Of a stretch of DNA of 41,626 nucleotides, positions 1-7,629 are shown piece after piece. Numbering within the stretch: the stretch's first letter is position 1; every line of letters starts with the position of its first letter. The stretch covers positions 1 to 41,626 of the forward strand of contig JBNLDW010000006.1 of NCBI GenBank assembly GCA_050304615.1, written 5' to 3'. A program made the position numbers and the translations under genes. A model generated the notes under the pieces. The model made no database searches, was not told the DNA's origin, and saw only the letters and a program-made list of their open reading frames with translations. The DNA is from CBFDBF01 sp050304615 (GTDB lineage Bacteria > Pseudomonadota > Gammaproteobacteria > Chromatiales > Chromatiaceae).

Positions 1-115
1 ATGCTTGGCCCATCCTGCCAAGAGGGTATTTCCTATATTTTTTGAGGTTATCAGAGAAGCAGCGATTTAGGTAGGTCTATTCTAGAGCTGACTGTTTTTG
101 TACTCCCCCTCCTAA

Positions 116-137
116 CCTCCCCCACTAGTGGGGGAGG
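116..137. repeat. 22-bp perfect G/C palindrome
   Basis: Each half reads CCTCCCCCACT followed by its exact complement, centred on ACTAGT. No gene ends beside it and no T-run follows, so it is not an obvious terminator. It is probably a dispersed palindromic repeat. Confidence 0.6.
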
Positions 138-399
138 AATGGGTGGGGGCCCCTAGTGGGGCGGGGACAGTTCCTGGATGTTGCGATTAAGTCGCGGCAT
201 GACGAGGTGTTGGGTAGGCCACCCATAACCCGTGTGTTACACCGAGCATCGCAGGATTAAGCGGGAATAGCCCTTTAGGGGAGCGACAGGGAGGTCGCTC
301 CTGTCCATCGGGGCAGGGATGCCCCGTATGGACAGCCCCGCTTAAAACGAGAAGCGCAGGGTACCCGAAGGGGGTAACACTCGGGCACGTTTTTCTTTC

Positions 400-433
400 G
401 TCCCTTTCTTTTACGTGCATAAAAGAAAGGGAC
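400..433. repeat. 13-bp stem hairpin of a dispersed family
   Basis: GTCCCTTTCTTTT at 400-412 pairs perfectly with AAAAGAAAGGGAC at 421-433 around an 8-base loop. The hairpin at 41556-41587 has the same design (pyrimidine-rich left arm, 13-bp stem, short loop containing CGTG), suggesting one repeat family. The T-rich arm could act as a terminator, but no gene lies directly upstream. Confidence 0.6.
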
Positions 434-677
434 TTGCAGCCTGCCGTCAGGGTAGGTTAAGACAGCAGAGCGTTTAGGCTGCGAAACTGATTACTGATAC
501 TAGAATACCCCCTCACCCTCGCCCTCCACTCCTCAAGGGGGTACCGAGGTCCCCCTTAAGGGGGAGAGGGGATAGTAATGTGGGGCGGCGAAACTAATTA
601 CCAATCTCTCAATGGAGAGATTGAATAATTGCTGGGGCTGCGAAATTAGCTACCGGAACTACAAAATAGGATAAGGA

Positions 678-1094
678 CTAGAACGAGTCCCAGGAGCTAC
701 GCTTACGCCGTAGGCTAAGGTGCGGCAGGATGAGTCCGATTATGACTCCCAGAAGGATGACGCCTGCGCCAGAGAGGAACCAGTAGTGAGAGTTTTGGTT
801 GCTTATCTCTAGGTTCTTGAGCCGCAGATTTTCTACCGTGAAGCTGAGATCGGCCACCTCTTTGCGCAGTTTGGTGCGTTCACTGGCGATCTGAATGGCA
901 TCGGCAGCAGTGCGTTTTATTCTATCTAGCTCAAGCTGCAGCTCCTGGGCGGACTTTTGTGGTTTTGTCGGTTCTGCCCTGGCCTTGGCAGTTTCCTGGG
1001 GTATTGGTTGTTCGGCTGCAGTGTTTACCGCTATGACGCTGTTACTGCTAATGAGCAGTATGGCCAGTAAAAATCCATTCAGATTAAAGCGCAT
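678..1094 (-). CDS. Small exported membrane-anchored coiled-coil protein, YgiM/TIGR04211 C-terminus-like
   Basis: A 138-residue protein with an N-terminal signal-like hydrophobic segment (about residues 1-22), a Gln/Lys/Glu-rich coiled coil (about 45-95) and one transmembrane helix near residues 105-128, ended by a basic RRKRSSW tail. The order coiled coil, hydrophobic helix, RRKRSSWxSF end is that of the C-terminal half of the YgiM/TIGR04211 SH3-domain proteins, but the SH3 domain expected after the signal peptide is missing. The start at 1094 (MRFNLNG) is preferred because it opens directly into the signal peptide; an in-frame ATG lies five codons upstream at 1109. No operon partner on this strand. 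Function unknown; an envelope-anchored structural role is inference. Confidence 0.7.
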   Translation of the reverse strand: MRFNLNGFLLAILLISSNSVIAVNTAAEQPIPQETAKARAEPTKPQKSAQELQLELDRIKRTAADAIQIASERTKLRKEVADLSFTVENLRLKNLEISNQNSHYWFLSGAGVILLGVIIGLILPHLSLRRKRSSWDSF

Positions 1095-1406
1095 AAAAGT
1101 GGCGTCCATTTGGCTGTTTTCTGATCAAGGTAAGCTGCTACTCTCATTTTTTGACTATATTGATGAGGGCAATATACAGCCCTTAGGGCGGGGTGTTCAA
1201 GTACCGCTATCCAGTTAAATACCATCAGTTATGCACATTAATCCTGTCTCCATGCCAGATACTAAAATCGATGTCAATAGACCATTGAGTGTATCGCGCA
1301 AATACTTATAACCTATTGATAATAAAGGTATATAATTGTTGTATAATAATCTTCCAATTTAACCTTGTTGTAACAGAAGTCTATCTTTATAGGCAATCTT
1401 GGTCTT

Positions 1407-1441
1407 TTATCAACAGAGTTATCCACAGAAAATGTGGATAA
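1407..1441. promoter_or_regulatory. Cluster of DnaA boxes (origin-like or DnaA-controlled region)
   Basis: Two perfect 9-mers of the TTATNCACA type face each other, TTATCCACA at 1419-1427 and TGTGGATAA at 1433-1441, preceded by a one-mismatch copy TTATCAACA at 1407-1415. A fourth weak copy, TTATCGACA, lies at 1556-1564. The flank at about 1315-1375 is very AT-rich, as an unwinding element would be. The region sits between the YgiM-like gene and typA. Box sequences are seen directly; whether they form oriC, a DnaA-titration site or typA regulation is inference. Confidence 0.6.
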
Positions 1442-1590
1442 CAGTTTATTTCCTTTTTGTGACAAGGATCTATCTTCAGAGCTGAAACAATACCATCATA
1501 AAGGTTGGCTAACCTGCTGAAAGCAAAGAGGTGTTGTTTTATTAAACCAGGGTAGTTATCGACAATCATACAATCTATCCCTAGTAGGTA

Positions 1591-1596
1591 TATAAT
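1591..1596 (+). promoter_or_regulatory. Candidate -10 box for typA
   Basis: A consensus TATAAT lies 40 bases upstream of the typA ATG. The -35 region at the right distance is poor, and a weak DnaA box (1556-1564) lies just upstream of it, which would allow DnaA to influence this promoter. The assignment is tentative. Confidence 0.4.
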
Positions 1597-1636
1597 CCGC
1601 TGCCTTTTACAACCTAACGGACAGTAGCACACATCT

Positions 1637-3478
1637 ATGCAAAACCAGACAGATATATCCAAACTCCGTAATGTGGCCATTATTGCCCACGTCGATCATG
1701 GCAAGACCACGCTGGTGGATGAGCTGCTAAAGCAATCCGGTACCCTTGGCGAGCGCTTCGGTGAGATTGAAAGGGTGATGGACTCTAACGCCCTAGAGAA
1801 GGAGCGAGGTATTACTATCCTCTCTAAGAATACCGCTATCAAGTGGAACGAATACCGTATTAATATCGTAGATACACCTGGCCATGCAGATTTTGGCGGG
1901 GAGGTGGAGAGGGTACTCTCTATGGTTGATTCGGTGCTACTGCTGGTAGATGCTCAAGAGGGACCCATGCCGCAGACCCGTTTTGTAACCCAAAAGGCGT
2001 TTGCCCATGGGTTGCGACCGATTGTGGTAGTGAACAAGATAGACCGGCCAGGCGCGCGACCAGACTGGGTGATAGATCAGGTATTTGAGCTGTTCGACCG
2101 GCTTGGTGCTACTGACGAGCAGCTGGATTTTCCAATCATATATGCCTCTGCCCTTAACGGTTATGCAAGCATGGATGACAGCGTAACAGAGGGCACAATG
2201 GATTCTCTGTTTGCGGCCATAGTTGAGCATTGCCCCGTGCCTGATGTAGACCCGGCAGCACCCTTCAGGATGCAGGTCTCCTCTTTGGATTACAGCAGCT
2301 ATGTTGGGGCCATTGCAGTGGGCCGGATTGAACGAGGTACGGTAAAGCCAGGACAACAAGTGGTAGTGGCCAAGGCCGACGGTGAGATGCACAAGGCCAG
2401 GATCGGCCTGGTCTATGGCTATATGGGGCTAAAGCGCCATGAGGTAGATCAGGCAAGCGCCGGAGATATTGTCGCCCTTACCGGTCTGGATGCACCCAAC
2501 GTATCGGACACCCTGTGTGATCCAGAGCATGTAGAGGCGCTACCCTCTCTGAGCGTAGATGAACCGACCGTGTCTATGACCTTCCAGGTAAACACCTCGC
2601 CGTTTGCTGGTCGTGAGGGAAAATATCTAACCTCACGTCAGCTCAAAGAGAGGCTGGAGAGGGAGCTAATCCACAATGTGGCGCTACGGGTAGAAGAGGG
2701 GAATAACCCAGAGAAGTTTCGGGTGTCCGGACGGGGCGAACTGCACCTCTCAATCCTACTGGAGAATATGACCAGGGAGGGGTATGAGCTGGCGGTATCA
2801 CGGCCAGAGGTTATCTTCCGTGAGATTGATGGTCAGATCTGTGAGCCCTATGAACAGCTCACGGTAGATGTCGAAGAGGGATCTCAGGGGGCCGTCATGC
2901 AGGCCCTGGGTGAACGCAGAGGTCAGTTACAAGATATGGTGCCTGATGGCGATGGGCGGGTACGGCTCGATTATGAGATCCCCTCACGCGGCCTGATTGG
3001 TTTTCAGACCGAATTTCTCACCCTGACCTCCGGCACCGGTCTGAAGTATCACGTGTTTGATCACTATGGCCCTGCCAGCCCGGGTGGTATAGCAGCTCGG
3101 CGTAACGGGGTGCTGATTGCCAACTCCACCGGCAAGGCATTAGGTTATGCCCTGTTCAACCTGCAGGAGCGTGGCAAGCTGATGATTGGGCATGGCGAGG
3201 ATATTTATGAGGGTCAGGTGATTGGTATTCACTCCCGCGATAATGATCTGACAGTCAACCCTCTCAAGGGCAAGCAGTTGACCAATATCCGGGCGGCAGG
3301 TACAGATGAGAATATCATGCTGACTCCGCCGATACGTTTTACCCTGGAGCAGGCACTGGAGTTTATTGAGGAGGATGAGTTGGTGGAGGTGACGCCAAGT
3401 GCCATCCGGGTGCGTAAACGCTACCTCAAGGAGCACGAACGGAAGCGGGCAGGACGAGCGGGTGCGGGGGCGGAATAA
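1637..3478 (+). CDS. typA: Ribosome-associated translational GTPase TypA/BipA
   Basis: A 613-residue translational GTPase of the EF-G superfamily, the normal BipA length. GTPase motifs are intact: AHVDHGKT at residues 17-24, RGIT at 57-60, DTPGH at 79-83 and NKID at 133-136. The domain-V-type region and the BipA-specific C-terminal domain follow, ending in a basic/Gly/Ala tail. BipA binds the 70S ribosome and supports 50S assembly and growth at low temperature or under stress (family knowledge). It is monocistronic here: about 400 bases of regulatory DNA precede it and tandem sRNA genes on the opposite strand follow. The last 17 codons recur in decayed form at 3751-3801. Confidence 0.97.
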   Translation: MQNQTDISKLRNVAIIAHVDHGKTTLVDELLKQSGTLGERFGEIERVMDSNALEKERGITILSKNTAIKWNEYRINIVDTPGHADFGGEVERVLSMVDSVLLLVDAQEGPMPQTRFVTQKAFAHGLRPIVVVNKIDRPGARPDWVIDQVFELFDRLGATDEQLDFPIIYASALNGYASMDDSVTEGTMDSLFAAIVEHCPVPDVDPAAPFRMQVSSLDYSSYVGAIAVGRIERGTVKPGQQVVVAKADGEMHKARIGLVYGYMGLKRHEVDQASAGDIVALTGLDAPNVSDTLCDPEHVEALPSLSVDEPTVSMTFQVNTSPFAGREGKYLTSRQLKERLERELIHNVALRVEEGNNPEKFRVSGRGELHLSILLENMTREGYELAVSRPEVIFREIDGQICEPYEQLTVDVEEGSQGAVMQALGERRGQLQDMVPDGDGRVRLDYEIPSRGLIGFQTEFLTLTSGTGLKYHVFDHYGPASPGGIAARRNGVLIANSTGKALGYALFNLQERGKLMIGHGEDIYEGQVIGIHSRDNDLTVNPLKGKQLTNIRAAGTDENIMLTPPIRFTLEQALEFIEEDELVEVTPSAIRVRKRYLKEHERKRAGRAGAGAE

Positions 3479-3491
3479 CCTAATAGCAGGC

Positions 3492-3640
3492 AAAAGAAAG
3501 CCCCAACGACAATCCATATCGTTGGGGCATGTCGCCTGGCTTGGTTGGCAATGGAGCATCCACTCCGATAAACTCTTCCTTAGAGTTACATCCCCATCCT
3601 TGGGCTATCCGTGTTTGCAGCGACAATTAAAGTTTACCCT
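3492..3640 (-). ncRNA. Candidate CsrA-sequestering sRNA (CsrB/RsmZ type), copy 1
   Basis: Read on the minus strand, about 120 bases carry seven GGA motifs, most in hairpin loops. CCC-AAGGAT-GGG is at 3604-3593. AACTCT-AAGGA-AGAGTT, a perfect 6-bp stem, is at 3587-3571. GGAG-TGGATG-CTCC is at 3566-3553. The last is a 10-bp terminator stem GCCCCAACGA / TCGTTGGGGC (3528-3519 and 3509-3500) with GGA in its loop, followed by TTTCTTTT. GGA in loops of stacked hairpins ending in an intrinsic terminator is the signature of CsrB, CsrC, RsmY and RsmZ, which titrate the translational regulator CsrA/RsmA. The 5' end (near 3640) is a guess; I could not fix a -10/-35 pair or a clear GacA box. Confidence 0.72.
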
Positions 3641-3750
3641 TTACTAGATTTAAAACTACGGACAAATTCTCACGCTCTTGTAGGAAAATTCTGAAGATGC
3701 TGCTGTCGGTGTAGATTGTCGGTCCTATTGCTCGGTTTAACGGCTATGGT

Positions 3751-3801
3751 CACCTAACGGAGCGCGAGTAGAAGCGGGCGGGACGTGCGGGGGCGGAATA
3801 A
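3751..3801 (+). pseudogene. Fossil of the TypA C-terminus
   Basis: In the frame of typA this stretch reads HLTERE, a stop, then KRAGRAGAE and a stop, matching the real TypA end YLKEHERKRAGRAGAGAE with one in-frame stop and a two-codon deletion. It has no start or upstream gene. It is the left edge of the tandem duplication. Confidence 0.8.
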
Positions 3802-3814
3802 CCAAAGAGCAGGC

Positions 3815-3963
3815 AAAAGAAAGCCCCATCGACAATCCATATCGTTGGGGCATGTCGCCTGGCTTGGTTGGCAATGGAGCATCCACTCCGATAAACTCTT
3901 CCTTAGAGTTACATCCCCATCCTTGGGCTATCCGTGTTTGCGGCGACAATTAAAGTTTACTCT
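3815..3963 (-). ncRNA. Candidate CsrA-sequestering sRNA (CsrB/RsmZ type), copy 2
   Basis: Near-identical to the RNA at 3492-3640 (offset 323). All GGA-bearing hairpins are retained. The terminator stem (3823-3832 with 3842-3851) has one A-A mismatch, so termination may be weaker. Bacteria with Gac/Rsm or Bar/UvrY systems usually carry two or more such RNAs, so a tandem pair is functionally plausible. The shared 60 bases upstream of both copies probably hold the promoter. Confidence 0.7.
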
Positions 3964-4090
3964 TTACTAGATTTAAAACTACGGACAAATTCTCACGTTC
4001 TTGTAGGAAAATTCTGAAGATGCTGCTATCGATGAAATATTTCGGCCCCAGCGCTCGGTACAATAGTTATGGCTATGTGGGGTTACTGCT

Positions 4091-4528
4091 GTGATCGGGC
4101 TGTTACAAAGGGTTACACAGGCCAGGGTAGAGGTCGGGGCCGAGGTTGTGGCCTCAATCGGACCCGGTCTGCTGGTGCTGGTTGGGGTGGAGCCGGAGGA
4201 TAATGAGGTGCGGGCTGACCGGCTGCTGGAGCGGCTGTTGGGATATCGCATCTTCCCGGATGCAGATGGGCGGATGAATCTTGATTTGACCACCATCGGC
4301 GGAGAGCTGCTGCTGGTACCACAATTCACCCTGGCTGCAGACACCCGCAAGGGGACCCGCCCAGGGTTTTCGACTGCGGCAGACCCGGAGAAAGGGGAGC
4401 GCCTATTCAACTACCTCTGCCGCTCTGCCAGCCAACAACACGCTGCAACCAGGAGCGGGCTGTTTGGGGCCGATATGCAGGTTAGCCTTACCAATGATGG
4501 CCCGGTCACCTTCTGGTTACAGACTTAA
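4091..4528 (+). CDS. dtd: D-aminoacyl-tRNA deacylase
   Basis: A 145-residue protein of exactly the DTD length. It hydrolyses the ester bond of D-aminoacyl-tRNAs (and glycyl-tRNA-Ala), preventing D-amino acid misuse in translation. Signature motifs are present: PQFTL at residues 77-81 (family SQFTL) and NDGPVT at 135-140, containing the cross-subunit Gly-cisPro. The start is GTG, fixed by family alignment (MIGLLQRV). It begins just after the second sRNA copy and is followed by hisB 88 bases later. Confidence 0.96.
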   Translation: MIGLLQRVTQARVEVGAEVVASIGPGLLVLVGVEPEDNEVRADRLLERLLGYRIFPDADGRMNLDLTTIGGELLLVPQFTLAADTRKGTRPGFSTAADPEKGERLFNYLCRSASQQHAATRSGLFGADMQVSLTNDGPVTFWLQT

Positions 4529-4616
4529 GATAGATCGCTATGTGATGCGGGTAATTTGCCACTGTTTGGCATAGAATAAGTCCTTCTGGAACAGCGATAC
4601 TATTGGAGCTAAGAGC

Positions 4617-5207
4617 ATGCAGCGTACTGCAGAAGTTGAACGCAAGACGGCGGAGACCAAGATCGGCGTCAGGATGAATCTGGATGGTGCCGGAGATTCA
4701 ACTTTGCTGACTGGTCTCCCCTTCTTGGAGCACATGCTGGAGCAGGTGGCACGGCACGGCATGATCGACCTGGAGATTGAAGCCAAGGGTGACATCCACA
4801 TCGATGGCCACCACACGGTGGAGGACATCGGGATAACCTTTGGGCAGGCGTTAGCTCAGGCGGTGGGGGATAAGAAAGGGATCCGTCGTTACGGTCACGC
4901 CTATGTCCCGCTGGATGAGGCGCTGTCGCGTGTGGTAGTCGATTTTTCTGGCCGTTCTGGCCTGGAGTTCAATGTGGATTTTCCCCGCAGCAGGGTCGGT
5001 GAGTTCGATACTGAGCTGTTTGCCGAGTTTTTCCACGGTCTGGTCAACCACGCTGGCATAACCCTGCACATAGATTGTCTGCGGGGACGTAATGCTCACC
5101 ATGTGGCAGAGACGGTGTTCAAGGCATTCGGCCGTGCCCTGAGGATGGCTCTGGAGCCGGACTCACGGATGGCGGGTAGTGTCCCCTCAACCAAAGGTAC
5201 GCTGTAA
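4617..5207 (+). CDS. hisB: Imidazoleglycerol-phosphate dehydratase
   Basis: Monofunctional HisB of 196 residues, lacking the N-terminal histidinol-phosphatase domain of the enteric fusion. It dehydrates imidazole glycerol phosphate to imidazole acetol phosphate using two Mn ions. Metal-binding repeats are HHTVED at residues 65-70 and HHVAE at 161-165. GGAG nine bases before the ATG serves as ribosome binding site. It opens the hisB-hisH-hisA-hisF run; hisH starts 16 bases after its stop. Confidence 0.97.
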   Translation: MQRTAEVERKTAETKIGVRMNLDGAGDSTLLTGLPFLEHMLEQVARHGMIDLEIEAKGDIHIDGHHTVEDIGITFGQALAQAVGDKKGIRRYGHAYVPLDEALSRVVVDFSGRSGLEFNVDFPRSRVGEFDTELFAEFFHGLVNHAGITLHIDCLRGRNAHHVAETVFKAFGRALRMALEPDSRMAGSVPSTKGTL

Positions 5208-5223
5208 GGCCTACTACTCCGGT

Positions 5224-5865
5224 ATGACTAAGAGCATCGCAGTTATCGATTATGGCATGGGCAATCTGCGCTCGGTCTCCAAGGCGCTTGAGCATGTGGC
5301 CCCTGCTGGTAGCCGGGTGGTGGTTACTGCTGATCCACAGCAGATTCATGCTGCCGATCGGGTAGTCTTTCCCGGTCAGGGGGCAGCGCGTGACTGCATG
5401 CGGGCGATCTCTGACCACCATCTAAACCAGGCGGTACTGGATGCTACCCGCAACAGGCCGTTTCTCGGGATCTGTATGGGGCTGCAAGTGCTCATGGAGT
5501 TTAGCGAAGAGAATGGAGGTACCGAACTGCTCGGACTCTATCCTGGCCAGGTGCGTCACTTCCAGCAGAGCAGGGATGCAGAGGGGCGGCGACGCAAGAT
5601 TCCACATATGGGATGGAACCAGGTGGAGCAGAGCGGGCAGCACCCAATGTGGCAAGACATTCCGGATCGTAGCCGGTTCTATTTTGTCCATAGCTATTAT
5701 GTGGATCCGGCAGATAGTGAACTTATCGCAGGTACTACAGATTATGGCGTTACCTTTGCTAGTGCGGTGGCTAGAGAGAACCTGTTTGCTACCCAGTTCC
5801 ATCCGGAGAAGAGCGCCGACATGGGGCTACAGCTGTTAAAGAATTTTTTAAACTGGAATATCTGA
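5224..5865 (+). CDS. hisH: Imidazole glycerol phosphate synthase, glutaminase subunit
   Basis: A 213-residue class I glutamine amidotransferase that feeds ammonia to HisF. The catalytic triad is Cys84 (GICMGLQ), His193 and Glu195 (QFHPEKS). The ATG at 5224 (MTKSIAVIDYGMGN) matches the family N-terminus; the open frame extends 15 codons further upstream into hisB, which is not needed. Two bases separate its stop from hisA, so the two are likely translationally coupled. Confidence 0.97.
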   Translation: MTKSIAVIDYGMGNLRSVSKALEHVAPAGSRVVVTADPQQIHAADRVVFPGQGAARDCMRAISDHHLNQAVLDATRNRPFLGICMGLQVLMEFSEENGGTELLGLYPGQVRHFQQSRDAEGRRRKIPHMGWNQVEQSGQHPMWQDIPDRSRFYFVHSYYVDPADSELIAGTTDYGVTFASAVARENLFATQFHPEKSADMGLQLLKNFLNWNI

Positions 5866-5867
5866 CT

Positions 5868-6608
5868 ATGTTGCTAATACCTGCAATTGATCTAAAAGAT
5901 GGGGCCTGTGTCCGCTTGCGTCAGGGGCGGATGGATGACGATACGGTCTTCTCAGACAATCCAGTGGAGGTGGCTGGGCGTTGGGTGGATGCCGGTGGAC
6001 GCCGTTTGCATCTGGTAGATCTCAATGGTGCTTTTGCCGGCGAGCCGGTTAATGGTGGGGTAATCCGCGAGATCGCCGCAGAGTATCCCGATGTGCCGCT
6101 CCAAGTAGGTGGTGGTATCCGTGACCAGGCGACTATCGGGGCCTATATTAGTGCTGGGGTGACCTATTGCATCATCGGTACTCAGGCGGTGAAGGAGCCG
6201 GAGTTCGTGGCCCGTGCCTGCAGGACATTTCCCGGACATATCATTGTGGGGCTGGATGCAAAAGAGGGTATGGTGGCAATCGATGGCTGGGCCACTATCA
6301 CGGAACACAGTGTGGCGGACCTTGCCAAAAGATTTGAAGATTATGGGGTATCGGCCATTGTCTACACAGATATTGGACGGGACGGTATGCTAACCGGTCC
6401 CAACGTGGAGGCGACGGCGGCACTGGCCAATGCTATCTCCATTCCAATAGTGGCTTCAGGCGGTATTACCGATATCGACGACATCCGGGATCTCTGTGAT
6501 GCTGCAACCGATAACATCATGGGCGCTATCACTGGGCGCGCTATTTACGAAGGCACCCTGGATTTTGCCGAGGGTCAGAAATTGGCGGATGAGTTGTCAT
6601 CACTATGA
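5868..6608 (+). CDS. hisA: ProFAR isomerase (phosphoribosylformimino-5-aminoimidazole carboxamide ribotide isomerase)
   Basis: A 246-residue (beta/alpha)8 barrel that opens the ribose ring of ProFAR by an Amadori rearrangement. Catalytic Asp8 (PAIDLKDG) and Asp130 (GLDAKEG) are present, as are the two phosphate-binding half-barrel motifs QVGGGIR (79-85) and IVASGGI. It immediately follows hisH. Confidence 0.97.
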   Translation: MLLIPAIDLKDGACVRLRQGRMDDDTVFSDNPVEVAGRWVDAGGRRLHLVDLNGAFAGEPVNGGVIREIAAEYPDVPLQVGGGIRDQATIGAYISAGVTYCIIGTQAVKEPEFVARACRTFPGHIIVGLDAKEGMVAIDGWATITEHSVADLAKRFEDYGVSAIVYTDIGRDGMLTGPNVEATAALANAISIPIVASGGITDIDDIRDLCDAATDNIMGAITGRAIYEGTLDFAEGQKLADELSSL

Positions 6609-6709
6609 TTTTATCCGCAAACGGATGTTGATGAATGCAATCGGTATTAATGGAGTGAGTGGATAGTATTGGCGTTCATTTGCGGACTGAAATAGTAAAG
6701 AGTTAAAAC

Positions 6710-7480
6710 ATGTTAGCGAAACGAATTATTCCCTGTCTTGACGTAGATGCTGGCCGCGTGGTCAAGGGGGTGAAGTTTGTAGATATCCGGGATGCCGGTG
6801 ATCCGGTGGAGGTGGCTCGGCGCTACAACGAGGAAGGGGCGGATGAGATCACCTTTCTCGACATAACCGCCAGTTCAGATGATAGACAGACCATGGCGCA
6901 TGTAGTGGAGCGGGTGGCCAGCGAGGTGTTTATTCCCCTGACCGTGGGTGGTGGTATTCGAGTCGCCGATGATGTGTTGCGGATGTTGAATGCCGGGGCC
7001 GACAAGGTGGCGATCAACACGGCTGCCGTATTCAATCCAGAATTTGTGCGGGAGGTGACCGACCGTTTTGGCTCTCAGTGCATCGTGGTGGCGATCGATG
7101 CAAAACAGGTTAGTGCGGAGGGTGAGCCGCTCAAGTGGGAGATCTTCACCCACGGTGGACGCAGGCCGACCGGGCTGGATGCCGTTGAGTGGGCCAGGAA
7201 GATGGTAGAGTACGGGGCTGGGGAGCTTCTACTGACCAGCATGGATCGGGATGGAACCAAGATCGGTTTCGATCTGGAACTGACCAGTACCATAAGTGAC
7301 GCAGTGACAGTGCCGGTGATTGCCTCTGGCGGGGTTGGTGAGTTGCAACACCTGGTCGATGGGGTAAAGCAGGGTGGTGCCGATGCGGTACTGGCAGCCA
7401 GTATTTTTCACTTCGCCGAGTACAGTATCGGTGAGGCCAAGCAGTATATGGCAGAGCAGGGCGTGTCGGTACGGCTCTAG
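6710..7480 (+). CDS. hisF: Imidazole glycerol phosphate synthase, cyclase subunit
   Basis: A 256-residue barrel paired with HisH; makes imidazole glycerol phosphate and AICAR. Asp11 (IPCLDVDAG) and Asp130 (VVAIDAK) are the acid/base residues, and LTVGGGIR plus VIASGGVG bind phosphate. About 100 bases separate it from hisA, including a small ATCCG-CAAA-CGGAT hairpin near 6616; partial read-through or a separate promoter is possible. Confidence 0.97.
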   Translation: MLAKRIIPCLDVDAGRVVKGVKFVDIRDAGDPVEVARRYNEEGADEITFLDITASSDDRQTMAHVVERVASEVFIPLTVGGGIRVADDVLRMLNAGADKVAINTAAVFNPEFVREVTDRFGSQCIVVAIDAKQVSAEGEPLKWEIFTHGGRRPTGLDAVEWARKMVEYGAGELLLTSMDRDGTKIGFDLELTSTISDAVTVPVIASGGVGELQHLVDGVKQGGADAVLAASIFHFAEYSIGEAKQYMAEQGVSVRL

Positions 7481-7629
7481 CCTGGATAATTCATGCAGGG
7501 GGCGAAGAGCGGGGGAAACAGGCAGTAAATGCCACTTAACTTTTTGATATGACGATACTATTGATCATTTATAGTACCGCCTTTATGAAATATCCGGGCT
7601 AGGCGCTACACATAAGGAGAGGAGTGGAG

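Larger units (their letters stand above)
1..677. other. Non-coding region with G/C-rich palindromes
   Basis: No convincing gene in 677 bases: the only open frame of note (187-420, minus) is arginine/proline-rich, lacks a ribosome binding site and is interrupted by repeat structure. Visible elements are a 22-bp perfect palindrome at 116-137, a 14-bp palindrome at 551-564 (CCCCCTTAAGGGGG) and a long hairpin at 400-433. This looks like an intergenic patch built from dispersed repeats. Confidence 0.6.
3430..4076. repeat. Tandem duplication of the typA 3' end plus sRNA gene
   Basis: The stretch from about 3430 to 3748 recurs at about 3757 to 4076, offset 323-329 bases. Divergence is uneven: the typA-derived left ends and the right ends are clearly drifted, while the middle 220 bases (about 3485-3704 versus 3808-4027) differ at only about five positions. 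That pattern fits an old duplication whose middle is held by selection or gene conversion. Confidence 0.85.

Noticed and set aside
187..420. Minus-strand open frame of 77 codons
   Set aside because: Pro/Arg-rich composition, no ribosome binding site, and its start lies in the 400-433 hairpin.
895..1218. Plus-strand frame opposite the YgiM-like gene
   Set aside because: Low-complexity Ser/Ala sequence, antisense to a gene with clear domain logic.
3492..3640. tmRNA, 6S RNA or retron RNA as the identity of the repeated RNA
   Set aside because: No tRNA-like ends or tag peptide, no 6S bulge, no reverse transcriptase; the GGA-loop pattern fits CsrB/RsmZ.
3399..3970. Short plus- and minus-strand frames across the tandem repeat
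   Set aside because: Substitutions and repeat edges do not respect codons; RNA stems and GGA loops explain the conservation better than a protein.
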